NCBI GenBank assembly: GCA_002085155.1
Contig: NASX01000032.1
Location: 1-53,257, forward strand
Direction of reading: 5' to 3'
Length of the DNA: 53,257 bases
Origin: Sorangiineae bacterium NIC37A_2
GTDB taxonomy: Bacteria; Myxococcota_A; Polyangia; Polyangiales; Polyangiaceae
Shown here: in pieces, positions 1-8,233 of the stretch
Position numbering within the stretch: position 1 is the first letter of the stretch
Layout of the letters: the number at the start of each line of letters is the position of its first letter
Notes under the pieces: generated by a model
Databases searched by the model: none
Told to the model about the DNA's origin: nothing
Seen by the model: only the letters and a program-made list of their open reading frames with translations
Program-made: the position numbers and the translations under genes

Positions 1-5
1 TCGCG

Positions 6-407
6 TCACCGTCTGGAAGCCGAGGCTGAAAGGTACGAGCGCAGCGTAAGAATCAGGGCAATCACGCCCAGACTGAGCCAGCCTCCGGCGGCCGGCGAAC
101 GAGCCGGCGAAGTCCAAGAACAAGATCGGAAGTCCGGACATCCGCCCGGATCGTGGCGAACGAGCTGAGTTTGTAGGGAAGTGGGAGCCGATTTGTTCCC
201 GGCGCGATCATAGAGCGCTACGGTTACATCGAGGGGCTCGTCGGTCGGGGAAAGGGGGAGCGGGGCTGAGCCCCAGCAACGGCCGGCATTCGATTCGTCG
301 GAAGATGCAAGGAGAGCTCTAAAGCCGTCCTTGCCCTTGCGGCCGTCCACGAACAGGACCGTCCTTTGGTCTTTTCCTTCCATGACGACTTCACGAGGTG
401 AGCGCAA
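6..407 (-). CDS. Exported protein with MYXO-CTERM-like C-terminal anchor, 5' end uncertain
   Basis: The reading frame opens at a TTG (405-407), with an in-frame ATG at 381-383, and ends at TGA 6-8. The middle contains VALYDRAGNKSAP, typical of beta-sandwich surface domains. The last 40 residues hold a Cys (SCSW), a Ser/Pro/Ala stretch, a hydrophobic segment (GGWLSLGVIALILTL) and a basic end, which resembles the MYXO-CTERM sorting tag although no diagnostic motif is complete. No signal peptide is present in this frame. One does occur just upstream in a different frame (391-492), so a single frameshift would give a complete exported protein. Function is not recognised. It could be a pseudogene or a sequencing frameshift. 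Confidence 0.5.
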   Translation of the reverse strand: MRSPREVVMEGKDQRTVLFVDGRKGKDGFRALLASSDESNAGRCWGSAPLPLSPTDEPLDVTVALYDRAGNKSAPTSLQTQLVRHDPGGCPDFRSCSWTSPARSPAAGGWLSLGVIALILTLRSYLSASASRR

Positions 408-492
408 GAGCGGCGAGTGATACGAAGCCGAACCGAGCGCTCGGAGTTCGATGGGACCGCTTGAGGCACGGATGCGACGGGGTCTCGTTCAT
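391..492 (-). pseudogene. Possible detached signal-peptide start of the 6-407 gene
   Basis: A 33-codon frame starts at ATG 490-492, overlapping the stop of the upstream frame as ATGA. It encodes a basic N-terminus followed by the hydrophobic run FGFVSLAALALTS, which looks like an export signal, and then stops at TGA 391-393. The next frame over continues into the 6-407 product. I infer that this is the true 5' end of that gene, separated by one frameshift. Chance overlap is possible because the frame is short. Confidence 0.35.
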
Positions 493-680
493 TTGATTGG
501 TCTCGCGTCTGACTTCGCATTCATATTCTGAAACAACTCTTCGGCGAGTGCTTGGGGCTCGCCGAGCGCAGCGCCCGTTCTGAGGTCCGGGCCGGCTAAC
601 TCGGTTTCGAGATCGAGCGCTGCTTGCTCGAGGACCGGGTCGCGGTCCCGTGGCTGGTTTCCTGAGCAATAGGACTTCAT
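489..680 (-). CDS. Small hypothetical protein, perhaps the frameshifted tail of the upstream lipoprotein
   Basis: A 63-codon frame begins with MKSYCSGNQPRDRD and ends RPIK. Its ATG (678-680) overlaps the stop of the 677-862 lipoprotein as ATGA, and its own stop overlaps the ATG at 490-492 in the same way, so the three frames look translationally coupled. The centre is a predicted amphipathic helix rich in Leu, Glu and Ala. No family is recognised. The alternative is that this is the C-terminal part of the lipoprotein after a frameshift, since it directly continues the Gly/Ser linker. Confidence 0.35.
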   Translation of the reverse strand: MKSYCSGNQPRDRDPVLEQAALDLETELAGPDLRTGAALGEPQALAEELFQNMNAKSDARPIK

Positions 681-862
681 GGCGGGTCGAGCTGGCCGCC
701 CGTGGCGCTCCGTCCTCCGCTTCCGACGCTCGTTCGCCCTCCGGTGCATTCGGACTCCACACCACCCACGCCAGCGCGCTCGCTGGGCTCGTTCGAGCAG
801 GAGACGAAGGTCCCCAGCGTGAGGACAGTAACCAGCGAGAGGCGGCGAAGCGGGGAGGGCAT
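677..862 (-). CDS. Short lipoprotein (possibly truncated)
   Basis: The 61-residue product starts with a basic N-terminus and a hydrophobic stretch ending in TFVSCSNE, a plausible lipobox (V-S-C), followed by the Gly/Ser-rich linker style seen in the other lipoproteins of this window. It then stops after GGQLDPP with nothing after the linker, so the mature protein would be only about 40 residues. That makes truncation or frameshift likely; the adjacent frame at 489-680 may supply the missing part. Function unknown. Confidence 0.45.
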   Translation of the reverse strand: MPSPLRRLSLVTVLTLGTFVSCSNEPSERAGVGGVESECTGGRTSVGSGGRSATGGQLDPP

Positions 863-944
863 GGAACGTACCTATCGGACCCTTGGGCCCTTCGCGGAGG
901 GTCAAGAAAGGAGACCGACACCGAAGCGTACCTCGAGCGCGCCT

Positions 945-1778
945 TCAGTTGCAGTCGCGGCTTTGCATGACAATGAAGGTTTCGCCGAGGATGTCCGCGT
1001 TTTGGACCGCGGTGCGCGCGGCGGAAGCCGAGTTCATCGCGGGGGACAAATTCGCGTCGCCGAGGGCGTAGAGACGATGTTCGTAGACGTTGCCGCAAGC
1101 GCCCGACCCGAAATAGCTCGCGCCAGCGAAGGAGACTTGTTTCGCGCCAGCAGGATCTTGAAGCGGGCTTCCGGACGGCAAACCTTTCGGCAGCATCGTG
1201 ACGGAAGCGGGAATGTCGTAGAGGACCCAGTGAGCCATGCCGTTCGTGAGGTCTGAGAGAACGAGCGCGAAGCTCATGGTTCCTTCGGGCACGCCGCTCC
1301 AGCTGATCTCGGGCGAGACGTTCTTCTGAGGTGAGCCGAAGTTCGTGCTCTCGAGAGGATAAGTCGGGCAAGGCTCCGGGGTCTCCGGCGTACAGTCGTC
1401 ATTGTTCACGCCTTCCCACGCGGGGCCGCTCAAAAGGAACTCATCACTCTGCGATCCCCCCGAACCCTGGGCGCCGCCGCCCGTGCTCGGTGCGCCTCCT
1501 GCGGGAGCGCCTCCCGCGCTCACCTCGCCGCCACTTGCGCCGCTGTTGTCGCCGCCCGTGTTATTTCCTCCGATGGACGGCGCGCCTCCTGCGGGAGCGC
1601 CCCCGGAGGTCGGTGCACCTCCTGACGCTTCCGGGGTTCCACCGACGCCTGCACCTCCCGTGGCTGGGTCTCCTCCCGCACCGGGACTTCCTCCAGAGCC
1701 AGAGTCGGGGCCCGCTTCGCTACAGGCGATGAGCCCGAGTGAGAAGATCGACAGAGTAGTCAGAAGTCGCGAGCGCAT
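945..1778 (-). CDS. PEBP-family (YbhB/YbcL-like) lipoprotein
   Basis: I place the start at the ATG 1776-1778, giving 277 residues; the open frame reaches back to 1913, but this ATG begins right at a signal peptide (MRSRLLTTLSIFSLGLIACSE) with lipobox LIAC. A linker of about 110 residues rich in GG, GGAP and SGG repeats follows. The C-terminal 160 residues match the phosphatidylethanolamine-binding / Raf kinase inhibitor fold: FLLSGPAWEGVNND, NVSPEISWSGVPEGTMSFAL, HWVLYDIPAS and the closing YEHRLYALGDANL with a following helix. YbhB-type proteins bind small ligands or anionic phospholipid heads; the ligand here is unknown. It should sit in the outer or inner membrane facing the periplasm or surface. 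The linker length is strongly expanded compared with enterobacterial relatives. Confidence 0.85.
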   Translation of the reverse strand: MRSRLLTTLSIFSLGLIACSEAGPDSGSGGSPGAGGDPATGGAGVGGTPEASGGAPTSGGAPAGGAPSIGGNNTGGDNSGASGGEVSAGGAPAGGAPSTGGGAQGSGGSQSDEFLLSGPAWEGVNNDDCTPETPEPCPTYPLESTNFGSPQKNVSPEISWSGVPEGTMSFALVLSDLTNGMAHWVLYDIPASVTMLPKGLPSGSPLQDPAGAKQVSFAGASYFGSGACGNVYEHRLYALGDANLSPAMNSASAARTAVQNADILGETFIVMQSRDCN

Positions 1779-1991
1779 TGGGGAGACGATAGCTCCATCT
1801 TGCTCCGCCTCGGGACGCGCAGTGATTCGAGCCCGCATGCTTTTCCTCCGGTAGCCCGCGAGACCAGGCAGGAGGGAACGAGAGCGTGCGTCGATTGCGG
1901 AAGGAGCGAGCAACGCGTGGAGAAATTTTCAGGACACGTTAGAGGCGATCGGCGAACGCGAAAAATGGGTCAACTTTTCGACGGCAGGGGC

Positions 1992-2285
1992 TCAATTTTC
2001 TCGCGACGGCCTCTCGTCGTCCTCAAGGGAAGCCCGGAGCGCGGCTTCGAGATCGATCGCGGGTTCTGAGGGCTCGGTGACCTCGCGGCCGCCATATTTC
2101 GGCTCGAGGACGCGATTCACGAAGCCACCTTTGCTCGGAATCTTCATGAACCACTGATGAACGGAGGCGGGGACACCTTCGTAGACGTAAACCCGCCCCG
2201 TACGAAACTCGATCTCGAGCGTCTCGGTCGCCGGATCGTATCCGACGCTCCGGATCGCTTGTGAGTCGATCTCCGTCCGCTCCAC
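1992..2285 (-). CDS. KTSC domain protein
   Basis: A 97-residue soluble protein starts at GTG 2283-2285. The N-terminal 65 residues carry the KTSC pattern: a short strand with SQAIRSVGYDPATETLEIEF, then YVYEGVPASVHQWFM and a GGFVNRVL end. KTSC domains are found alone or fused to tRNA synthetase-like proteins and have been proposed to bind nucleic acid; no enzymatic role is established. The C-terminal 30 residues are acidic and probably disordered. It stands alone between two exported-protein units with gaps of 60 and 213 bp. Confidence 0.8.
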   Translation of the reverse strand: MERTEIDSQAIRSVGYDPATETLEIEFRTGRVYVYEGVPASVHQWFMKIPSKGGFVNRVLEPKYGGREVTEPSEPAIDLEAALRASLEDDERPSREN

Positions 2286-2345
2286 TGTTTGATCGTAACA
2301 TTCCGGGTCCGACGCGCAAAGCTGCGGCGAAGAACTGAGCAGGCT

Positions 2346-3269
2346 TCAGCGTGCGAGACCGAGAGTGAAGGCGAAGTAGTTGAGCTCGGGGTTCCCTGCG
2401 GAGGCGAAGGCGAAGTTGTAGCGGACGCCGAGCGCGAGCCGGCCGGCTCCGGTCGGAATTTGGACGCCGAGCTCTGGCGCGAGGGCGAGGTGGACGCTGA
2501 AGGAGGAGAGAGTGAGGAAGCCGACCTCTGCGCGCCATTGACTCGGAGCGATGCCGATTCCTGCGCCGAGGTAGGGGAAGATCACTCCTTCGCGGCCGAG
2601 CGGGAAGAAGCGAGCGGAGGCGAGGAGCGGGAAGATGTTGAGGTGACGGAGCTGAGTTCCGGTGATCGTGAGGTCTTCGCTCACGAGGGTCCCGTGGGTC
2701 TTTTCGTAGAGGACCTGCCAGTTGAATACGACGCCGAGCGAGATATGAGCCGTCATTTGACGGTGCCAATCGAGCTCGAAGCCGGCGAAGCTGAAATTCG
2801 AAGCGAAGTCGCGCGTGGCGTCGAGGCCGATCGCCGTCGAGTAGGCGATCGTGAGCTCGGAGGGGTGCTCCTCGTAAAGAGCGCGCTTGCCGAAGCGGTC
2901 CTGCAGCGTCAGCTCCCGGCCATCGTCCACGGTGGTAGAGCGAGGGGGCCCTTCGGGCGCGGCGCTCCGTACCTCTGGTGAGGTCTCGCTGGCGGCGGGA
3001 GGGGCAGCGCTCTCGGTGGAAGAGGTTTCCTCGGTGGGTTGTCGTTCCGCGGGAGATTCCGTTTCCGCAGCGTCATCCGAGGGAGGAGCGACCGTGGCAG
3101 GCGCGCCTTCTGCAGGCGAGCTTTCGGCGCCCGGGGGTGTTGCGGAGGCTTCTGAGGGCGCCGCCGGAGCGAGGCTTTCGGCCGGCGTGGTCTGGGCTGA
3201 GGCCACGTTTGCGAGGAGCGCATTCGAGAGCGTGACGCCGAGCGTTAAGGAAAGGAGCGACAATTTCAC
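2346..3269 (-). CDS. Outer-membrane beta-barrel protein
   Basis: The 307-residue product starts at GTG 3267-3269 and has a clear signal peptide (LSLTLGVTLSNALLANVASAQ). Residues 27 to about 105 form a Pro/Ala/Glu/Ser-rich linker. The remaining 200 residues alternate hydrophobic and polar residues in the manner of an eight-stranded barrel (for example FFPLGREGVIFPYLGAGIGI, GRLALGVRYNFAF) and end with an aromatic-containing strand FAFTLGLAR. Its start overlaps the stop of the DUF4136 lipoprotein gene by four bases (GTGA), so the two are translated together and probably work in the same envelope process. Ligand or transport role cannot be told. Confidence 0.75.
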   Translation of the reverse strand: MKLSLLSLTLGVTLSNALLANVASAQTTPAESLAPAAPSEASATPPGAESSPAEGAPATVAPPSDDAAETESPAERQPTEETSSTESAAPPAASETSPEVRSAAPEGPPRSTTVDDGRELTLQDRFGKRALYEEHPSELTIAYSTAIGLDATRDFASNFSFAGFELDWHRQMTAHISLGVVFNWQVLYEKTHGTLVSEDLTITGTQLRHLNIFPLLASARFFPLGREGVIFPYLGAGIGIAPSQWRAEVGFLTLSSFSVHLALAPELGVQIPTGAGRLALGVRYNFAFASAGNPELNYFAFTLGLAR

Positions 3270-4018
3270 TCTTCACCTCGCTCGAGGTAGGGGGACTGCA
3301 GGAAGGCCTGATCGATGTTCGCGGCGATGCGCTCACGCATCTCGGAGGGAGGCGTCGCGGGCGCGATGATGCCGCGGATGGTCGCGACCCAGGCGGAGGG
3401 GATCTCCTTCTTGGCTTCGTCGATTTCGGACAGGGAGAGCATGTCGAGGACGATCGTCCCGGTCGGATAGGCGACGGCGGCTACGCCTCGATACCCGACG
3501 CCCCAGCCGGGGCCGAAGCCACCCCAACCCCAATCGTATCCGTAGTACCACCAGGGGTAGGTCTGGTAGACGAACCAGATCCGAGACGAGACGATGCCCG
3601 GCAAAATCACCACATCTGGCTCCTCGCCATCTTCGAAGGGCACCTCCTCGAAGCCGCGAAGATTCATATTCTCGCGCACCGCGGCGAGGATCGTTTCGTC
3701 GTAGCGGTGGTCGGCTTCGATGCAATTTCTCGGTCGTTCGCTCTCCTGAGCCGTCGCGCCCGCGAAGCCGAAGGACGGAAGTTCTCCTTCGTCGCCAGCG
3801 CAGAGATCCGCCACGGTGTTCGCTAAGGCGTAGGTTCGCGGAGCGGAGAAGTCGGTGGCCGGGCTGCGCCAGGTCAGGACGGTGTCGTATTCCTGCGTGT
3901 TATTATACCCGAGGGGATAGCAGGACGCGGTCCAGAGCCCGAAGAGTGCGAGGCCGTGGACTGACGCTTTTCTCATAGGAGCGCGGGGAGGCGAGTGCCT
4001 CTGCATTGGGCTCATCAT
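3266..4018 (-). CDS. DUF4136-family lipoprotein
   Basis: The frame opens with MMSPM at 4018, but the ATG at 3974-3976 (MRKASVHGLALFGLWTASC) is the likelier start because it directly precedes a lipoprotein signal with cysteine at residue 19. The mature part shows the DUF4136 layout: an opening YDTVLTWRSPATDFSAPRTYAL strand, a central PDVVILPGIVSSRIWF strand pair, an aromatic YPWWYYGYDWGWGGFGPGW loop, a GTIVLDMLSL strand and a helical end for the predicted membrane anchor region. Function of the family is unknown. It is coupled by a four-base overlap to the beta-barrel gene downstream. Confidence 0.8.
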   Translation of the reverse strand: MMSPMQRHSPPRAPMRKASVHGLALFGLWTASCYPLGYNNTQEYDTVLTWRSPATDFSAPRTYALANTVADLCAGDEGELPSFGFAGATAQESERPRNCIEADHRYDETILAAVRENMNLRGFEEVPFEDGEEPDVVILPGIVSSRIWFVYQTYPWWYYGYDWGWGGFGPGWGVGYRGVAAVAYPTGTIVLDMLSLSEIDEAKKEIPSAWVATIRGIIAPATPPSEMRERIAANIDQAFLQSPYLERGEE

Positions 4019-4057
4019 GATACCCGCGGCACCCTCTGTCCACGAGAAGGGGCGGCT

Positions 4058-4588
4058 TCAGACAGACTTCGCTTGTGTCTTGAGATAGTCGTCCCGACGA
4101 AGTTCGTACACCATACAATGGTCGAGACCGAAGGTGCGCGGGCCGACAGGCTGGAACCCGAAGCGCTCGTAGAAGCGGCGAGCGCGCACGTTCTCCTCGA
4201 GCGGATCGATGAGGACGCCTTGCACGTTCGGATCGGCGAAAATGCGCGCGAGGGCGAGCTGCATCATCGTGGTGCCATAGCCGCGCCCGAGGTCTTCGGC
4301 CTCGCCGAGCCAGATATCGAGCGCTCGCCAGTCGGGGGAACAGTCGCCCCAATAGTGGGTTTCTTCGAGCGCCGGATCGATGATCTGAAGGAAGCCGATC
4401 GGACGCCCGTCGAGCTCGGCCATGAGCTGCTCCCGCCAGGGGGGCGTCTCGGCGAGCTCCTTCTCCCACTCCCAATCGTCGTTCGGATCGGCGGCGATGT
4501 TGTGGGGCTGTTCGTCCCATTTGCGGAGAAGCTCGATATCGCTGAGCTCTGCGCGACGGAGCGTGATCTGACCCTTCGTGACACTCAT
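4058..4588 (-). CDS. GNAT acetyltransferase, AAC(6')-like
   Basis: The start is ATG 4586-4588 (MSVTKGQITLRRAEL), which overlaps the stop of the upstream MATE gene as ATGA; a longer open frame to 4864 lies inside that gene and is rejected. The 176-residue product has the GNAT core: WLGEAEDLGRGYGTTMM is the acetyl-CoA loop (motif A, Q/RxxGxG/A pattern), followed by GVLIDPLEENVRARRFYERFGF, the motif B region. The fold and order resemble aminoglycoside 6'-N-acetyltransferases and related siderophore or small-molecule N-acetyltransferases. The acceptor is not predictable. Coupling to an efflux pump suggests that both handle the same small molecule, which is inference. Confidence 0.8.
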   Translation of the reverse strand: MSVTKGQITLRRAELSDIELLRKWDEQPHNIAADPNDDWEWEKELAETPPWREQLMAELDGRPIGFLQIIDPALEETHYWGDCSPDWRALDIWLGEAEDLGRGYGTTMMQLALARIFADPNVQGVLIDPLEENVRARRFYERFGFQPVGPRTFGLDHCMVYELRRDDYLKTQAKSV

Positions 4589-5961
4589 GCGAGAACCTCC
4601 TCTCGATTCCCCAGGAGCGCGATCTCCTTCCACGCCCCCGAGCGATAACGGTAGCTGAGAACTGCGGCGACGGCAGCAATATAGAGAATCACCGAAACCA
4701 TCAAAGTTGTCGGGCCGCCATCGAAAACGAGCACCAGGGTCCAGGCGATCGGCGTAAACACGAACCAAGCCAAGATGATGCGCGCGATCATGGGCCAGGT
4801 GGTGTCGCCGGCGGCGCGCAGGATCTCCATCATGGTGAGGCCAATAGCGTCGAACACCTGCCAAAGACCGCTCAAGCCGAGCATCAAAGCGCCGATTTCG
4901 AAGAGCTCCTGGGACGTTTCACCGTTCGTCGCAAACAGCGAGATGAAGAAGCGGGGGAACAAGAGGTAAAGGATGCCGACCGAGAACATCCAACCCACGC
5001 TGTAGCGCAGGGTGAGCTTCGTGAGGGCTCCGACGCGCTCAGGCTCTCCCCGTCCGATTGTCTCGCCGGTCAAGATGGCGCCCGCGGAAGCGACTCCGAG
5101 AGCCGGCATGAAGGCGAGGGAGCTCCACTGAAAGACGATGTTGAAGGCGGCGAGGACGGTCGTGCCGAGGTGACCGACGACGACGTTGATGAAGAGCGCG
5201 AAGGCCGAAAACTCGAGGAAAAAGTTCAGCCCATTCGGCGTGCCGAAGCGCAGCATGCGGCGGAGCTCTGCGAAGGAGAAGCCACGGCTGAAGCGGGGGG
5301 TGTCATGGCCAATGCCCAGCCAGAGACAGCTCTGGATCACGAGGTAGCCGAACACTGAGGCAATAGTGCTCGCGAGCGCCGCGCCGGCGACGCCATATCC
5401 TGGTAAGCCAAGACGCGGCTCGATGAGGGCGTAGTTGAGCCCGACGTTCACGATCAGGACCAGAACGCCGACGAACATCGCGATGCGGGTATTGCCGAGC
5501 CCGCCGTACCAGTTGTTCAGGGCCTCGGTGGCGATGACAAACGGAACCGAGAGCAGCCGAATCGCAAGATAAGTCTGCATTCCCTCGCGCACGTCGGGTG
5601 CGTAGTCGACGAGACCGAGCAGCGTTCCCAGCGCGGGGAGGACGGCGAGGACGGGCAGAATCGAGAGGCCCGCGACGACAAGGCCATAGTCGGCGTAGCG
5701 GCGAGCGCTCACGAGATCGCCGCGTCCCCAGAGCTGGGAAGAGAAGCTCTGCAGGATGAAGCAGATGCCCATCGGGAGCATCACGAAGGTCAGCACGTCG
5801 AGGGCGCCCGTCGTGACGGAGGCGAGCGCAGCCTCGCCGAGAGGCGTCACCATCAGCGCGTCACAGAAACCAACAATGGATTGTGTGGCGCGCGCGAGGA
5901 TGACTGGCCAGGCCAGTGTAAGGAGCTGTTTCTCTGGAGAAATATCGGCGCGGGGTTCCAT
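4585..5961 (-). CDS. MATE family multidrug/toxin efflux protein
   Basis: The 458-residue protein matches the usual MATE length and its two-fold repeat of six membrane helices. The first half contains LAWPVILARATQSIVGFCDALMVTPLGEAALASV, a classic MATE opening helix pair, and the second half repeats the pattern with FLEFSAFALFINVVVGHLGTTVLAAF. MATE pumps export cationic or aromatic compounds using sodium or proton gradients across the inner membrane. The start at ATG 5959-5961 is near the expected N-terminus. The gene lies 47 bp after the DsbA-like gene and overlaps the GNAT gene. Confidence 0.9.
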   Translation of the reverse strand: MEPRADISPEKQLLTLAWPVILARATQSIVGFCDALMVTPLGEAALASVTTGALDVLTFVMLPMGICFILQSFSSQLWGRGDLVSARRYADYGLVVAGLSILPVLAVLPALGTLLGLVDYAPDVREGMQTYLAIRLLSVPFVIATEALNNWYGGLGNTRIAMFVGVLVLIVNVGLNYALIEPRLGLPGYGVAGAALASTIASVFGYLVIQSCLWLGIGHDTPRFSRGFSFAELRRMLRFGTPNGLNFFLEFSAFALFINVVVGHLGTTVLAAFNIVFQWSSLAFMPALGVASAGAILTGETIGRGEPERVGALTKLTLRYSVGWMFSVGILYLLFPRFFISLFATNGETSQELFEIGALMLGLSGLWQVFDAIGLTMMEILRAAGDTTWPMIARIILAWFVFTPIAWTLVLVFDGGPTTLMVSVILYIAAVAAVLSYRYRSGAWKEIALLGNREEVLA

Positions 5962-6008
5962 AAGCGGAAAGAAAAAGGTCTCGGGGGCCCCGCCCGCCGG
6001 CCGCCGGA

Positions 6009-6707
6009 TCAGCAGCCGCGCACGTCGCAGGCATCCCCCTGTTGGGGAGTAGTGGTCGAGGAGTCCTCCGGCGTCTCAGAGCGCACCCGCCTGAGGACGT
6101 CCACGAAGAGCTCGCTCTTCTGGGCGCCGGAAATTCCATAGCGACCGATGACGAAGAAAGGTACCCCGGAAATTCCGAGCTCCCGGGCCGTCGCCTCGTC
6201 ACTGCGGACTTCGTCCGCGAAGCGATCGGTGCCGAGCACCTCGTCGACGGCGTCCTGGGGCAGTCCGACCTCACGACCGAGGGTCCGGAGCACTTCACGA
6301 TCACCTACGTCGAGAGCTTGCTCGAAATGGGCCTGAAAGAGGCGCTCTTTCATGGCGTCCTGCTTGCCGGATTCGGCGGCGAGGTGGACAAGACGATGGG
6401 CGTCGAAGGAGCTCCGCGTCTTGCCGTCCTTGAGGTTGAAGGAGATGCCCTCGGGGCGGCCCGTCTCTGCCATCTGCTCCATCATCGCCAAGGCGCGCTC
6501 AACGGGCATGCCGAGCTTCTTCGCGAGGCGCTCGGGCGCGCTGGCTGAAGAGCCGCCGAGGCTCGTCTGGTGAGGATCGAGCTCGAAGGAGTGCCAGGTG
6601 ATCTCGACGGGCTCACCGAAATCTTTGAGCGCCCGTTCGAAGCGCCGCTTTCCGACGAAGCACCACGGACAAACGATGTCGGACCAAATGTGCACTTGGA
6701 TGGCCAT
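6009..6707 (-). CDS. DsbA family oxidoreductase, FrnE type
   Basis: The 232-residue protein has a thioredoxin fold with the redox site C13-P-W-C16 in SDIVCPWCFVGKRRFE, an alpha-helical insertion domain (about residues 55-165), and the cis-proline loop GISGVPFFVIG near residue 190. This is the arrangement of the cytoplasmic FrnE/2-hydroxychromene-2-carboxylate isomerase-like branch; no signal peptide is present. FrnE-type proteins act in disulfide chemistry in the cytoplasm, often linked to oxidative stress. The C-terminus has two extra cysteines (CDVRGC) after a Ser/Thr stretch, which could form an additional redox pair. Confidence 0.9.
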   Translation of the reverse strand: MAIQVHIWSDIVCPWCFVGKRRFERALKDFGEPVEITWHSFELDPHQTSLGGSSASAPERLAKKLGMPVERALAMMEQMAETGRPEGISFNLKDGKTRSSFDAHRLVHLAAESGKQDAMKERLFQAHFEQALDVGDREVLRTLGREVGLPQDAVDEVLGTDRFADEVRSDEATARELGISGVPFFVIGRYGISGAQKSELFVDVLRRVRSETPEDSSTTTPQQGDACDVRGC

Positions 6708-6728
6708 TGGTGCCGAGCCTACAGCGCC

Positions 6729-7352
6729 TCAACCGATCAACCTAAAGCCCATTTGGGCCCGCTCAGCGGCGAGCCCATCGGCGTCCGTCCGGTCCCCGAT
6801 CACGAGGCATTGTTCCGGGGGGATCCCGAGGCGGGACGCCGCGAGCAGGTAGCCATCGGGGGCGGGCTTGAGTCGGGTCAGGCCATCCGTCTCGCCGTTG
6901 GCGACCACGAGATCGAAGACGTCCCGCTCGCCGAGGGCGGCGAGCTTCTGGGTCGCGGGGTAGTCGCTGACGAGGGCTGTGCGCCCGCCCTGGGCCCGGA
7001 AGGAGCGGAGCTCGGCGAGGAGGGGCTCGTTGCGGGCTCGCTTCAGCCACTTTCCGGGGCGCTCGAACATCCAGCTCATCACGACGCGCTCGAGTTTCTC
7101 CTCGGACACTCCGAGCTTCTCCGCTGTGCGACTGAGCTGGGCGCGGAAGGGAGAGGGCTCGAAAGCGGCCCCTGTCTCGCGCGCCTCATGACGGATCTTC
7201 TCGTGCTCTTTCCGGAAGGCGCGCAGCCAGGGGATGCGATGAATTCCGAACAAGATGAGCTCGAGGGCCATCGCGAGCTGGACGGGCTTCTGGCGGTAGA
7301 GAGTTCCGTCGAGGTCCACCAAATAGGCCTTGTATTCTGCCGGCTGGGTCAT
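6729..7352 (-). CDS. HAD-superfamily phosphatase
   Basis: The 207-residue protein carries all HAD motifs: D13-L-D15-G-T-L (motif I, nucleophile and acid/base aspartates), ALVSDYP (motif II serine), RLKPAPDGY (motif III lysine) and CLVIGDRTDADGLAA (motif IV acidic pair). The helical cap lies between residues 25 and 105. It probably dephosphorylates a small phosphorylated metabolite, substrate unknown. It is 23 bp downstream of the Rossmann protein gene and 21 bp upstream of the FrnE gene, consistent with one transcript. Confidence 0.88.
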   Translation of the reverse strand: MTQPAEYKAYLVDLDGTLYRQKPVQLAMALELILFGIHRIPWLRAFRKEHEKIRHEARETGAAFEPSPFRAQLSRTAEKLGVSEEKLERVVMSWMFERPGKWLKRARNEPLLAELRSFRAQGGRTALVSDYPATQKLAALGERDVFDLVVANGETDGLTRLKPAPDGYLLAASRLGIPPEQCLVIGDRTDADGLAAERAQMGFRLIG

Positions 7353-7375
7353 AGATCAGGTTCGGGTGGTCGCTT

Positions 7376-8149
7376 TCAGGAACGACGAGAGATGATGTGA
7401 GTGTGAGCGAGGCCTTCGAGCAGCGGTGCGCGGAGCCCGAGGCGCTCCGCGTGCGCTAGAGTTCGCTCGAGGCGCCGGAGGGCGGTGCGTCCTCGCGTCG
7501 CGTGAGCGGGCTCCGCCAAGATGGCTTCTTTTAGGTTGGACCAAGCGCTCTCCTTGTCGAAGCTGTGCCCGAACAGGGCTTCCTCGATGGTGAGCAGCTC
7601 TTCAAATAGGGGCCGAAAGGAGAGCTCATGGGGTCCCATCAAATCCCCTGCGGCACCGCCGAGCTCGAGCCCGGCGAAGTTCAGTCCGAGGACGTAGAGG
7701 TTCTTCAAGCAGAGCTCCGCATCAAGCTCCTCCCGGGGGACGACGCGACTCGGGATGTCCATCTCTTCGAGCGCGGTCTTGACGAGCTCACTCTTCGGAC
7801 CCGACAGGACCGAGGGCAGGACCACCGTCGGCCGAGCGCTCTGTTTTCGCTCGAACCACACGATGCACACCGTCGGGTTTGAGACCGGCGCCCAAGCAAC
7901 GGGGCGAAGCTCATTTTGAAGAAGCAGGACCCGGTCATGCCACTTCTCGGGCAGCGCTTCGAGCACGCCCCGAAGATCGTCTTCGCCGACCGCGACGATC
8001 ACGAGCTCGGGATCTTCTGCCACAGACTCCGCTTCCTGAAACGCGGAGCGGCGGAGCAGGGGGATGACAGGATGACCCAGCCGAAGCAGGGCCTCTGCGA
8101 AGAAGGTACCGAGTTGGCCGAGGCCGACGACGACGACAGGGCGTTTCAT
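7376..8149 (-). CDS. Ketopantoate reductase-like NAD(P)-binding protein
   Basis: The 257-residue protein begins with a Rossmann dinucleotide fold: PVVVVGLGQLGTFFAEALLRLGH gives the GxGxxG loop at residues 9-14. The middle includes ELVIVAVGEDDLRGVLEAL and VLLLQNELRP, as in the ketopantoate/6-phosphogluconate reductase superfamily, and KNLYVLGLNFAG near residue 168 corresponds to the catalytic lysine helix. The C-terminal half is all helical. It is shorter than PanE (about 300) and sequence identity to PanE cannot be claimed, so the substrate is open. It is the first gene of the minus-strand run and diverges from the Nif3-family gene by 84 bp. Confidence 0.75.
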   Translation of the reverse strand: MKRPVVVVGLGQLGTFFAEALLRLGHPVIPLLRRSAFQEAESVAEDPELVIVAVGEDDLRGVLEALPEKWHDRVLLLQNELRPVAWAPVSNPTVCIVWFERKQSARPTVVLPSVLSGPKSELVKTALEEMDIPSRVVPREELDAELCLKNLYVLGLNFAGLELGGAAGDLMGPHELSFRPLFEELLTIEEALFGHSFDKESAWSNLKEAILAEPAHATRGRTALRRLERTLAHAERLGLRAPLLEGLAHTHIISRRS

Positions 8150-8233
8150 GGGGCGCGGCTTTCCGGGCCAAGATCACCAAAGATCTGCGCAAAGTAAAGG
8201 CGCGCCTGGTGAATCCTGTATGATCACGGCCCC

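Noticed and set aside
391-1371. Long arginine-rich minus-strand frame of 326 codons
   Set aside because: Most of it is an alternate frame of the PEBP lipoprotein and adjacent genes, with biased Arg/Ser/Pro composition typical of a GC-rich shadow; only the last 33 codons look like a real signal peptide.
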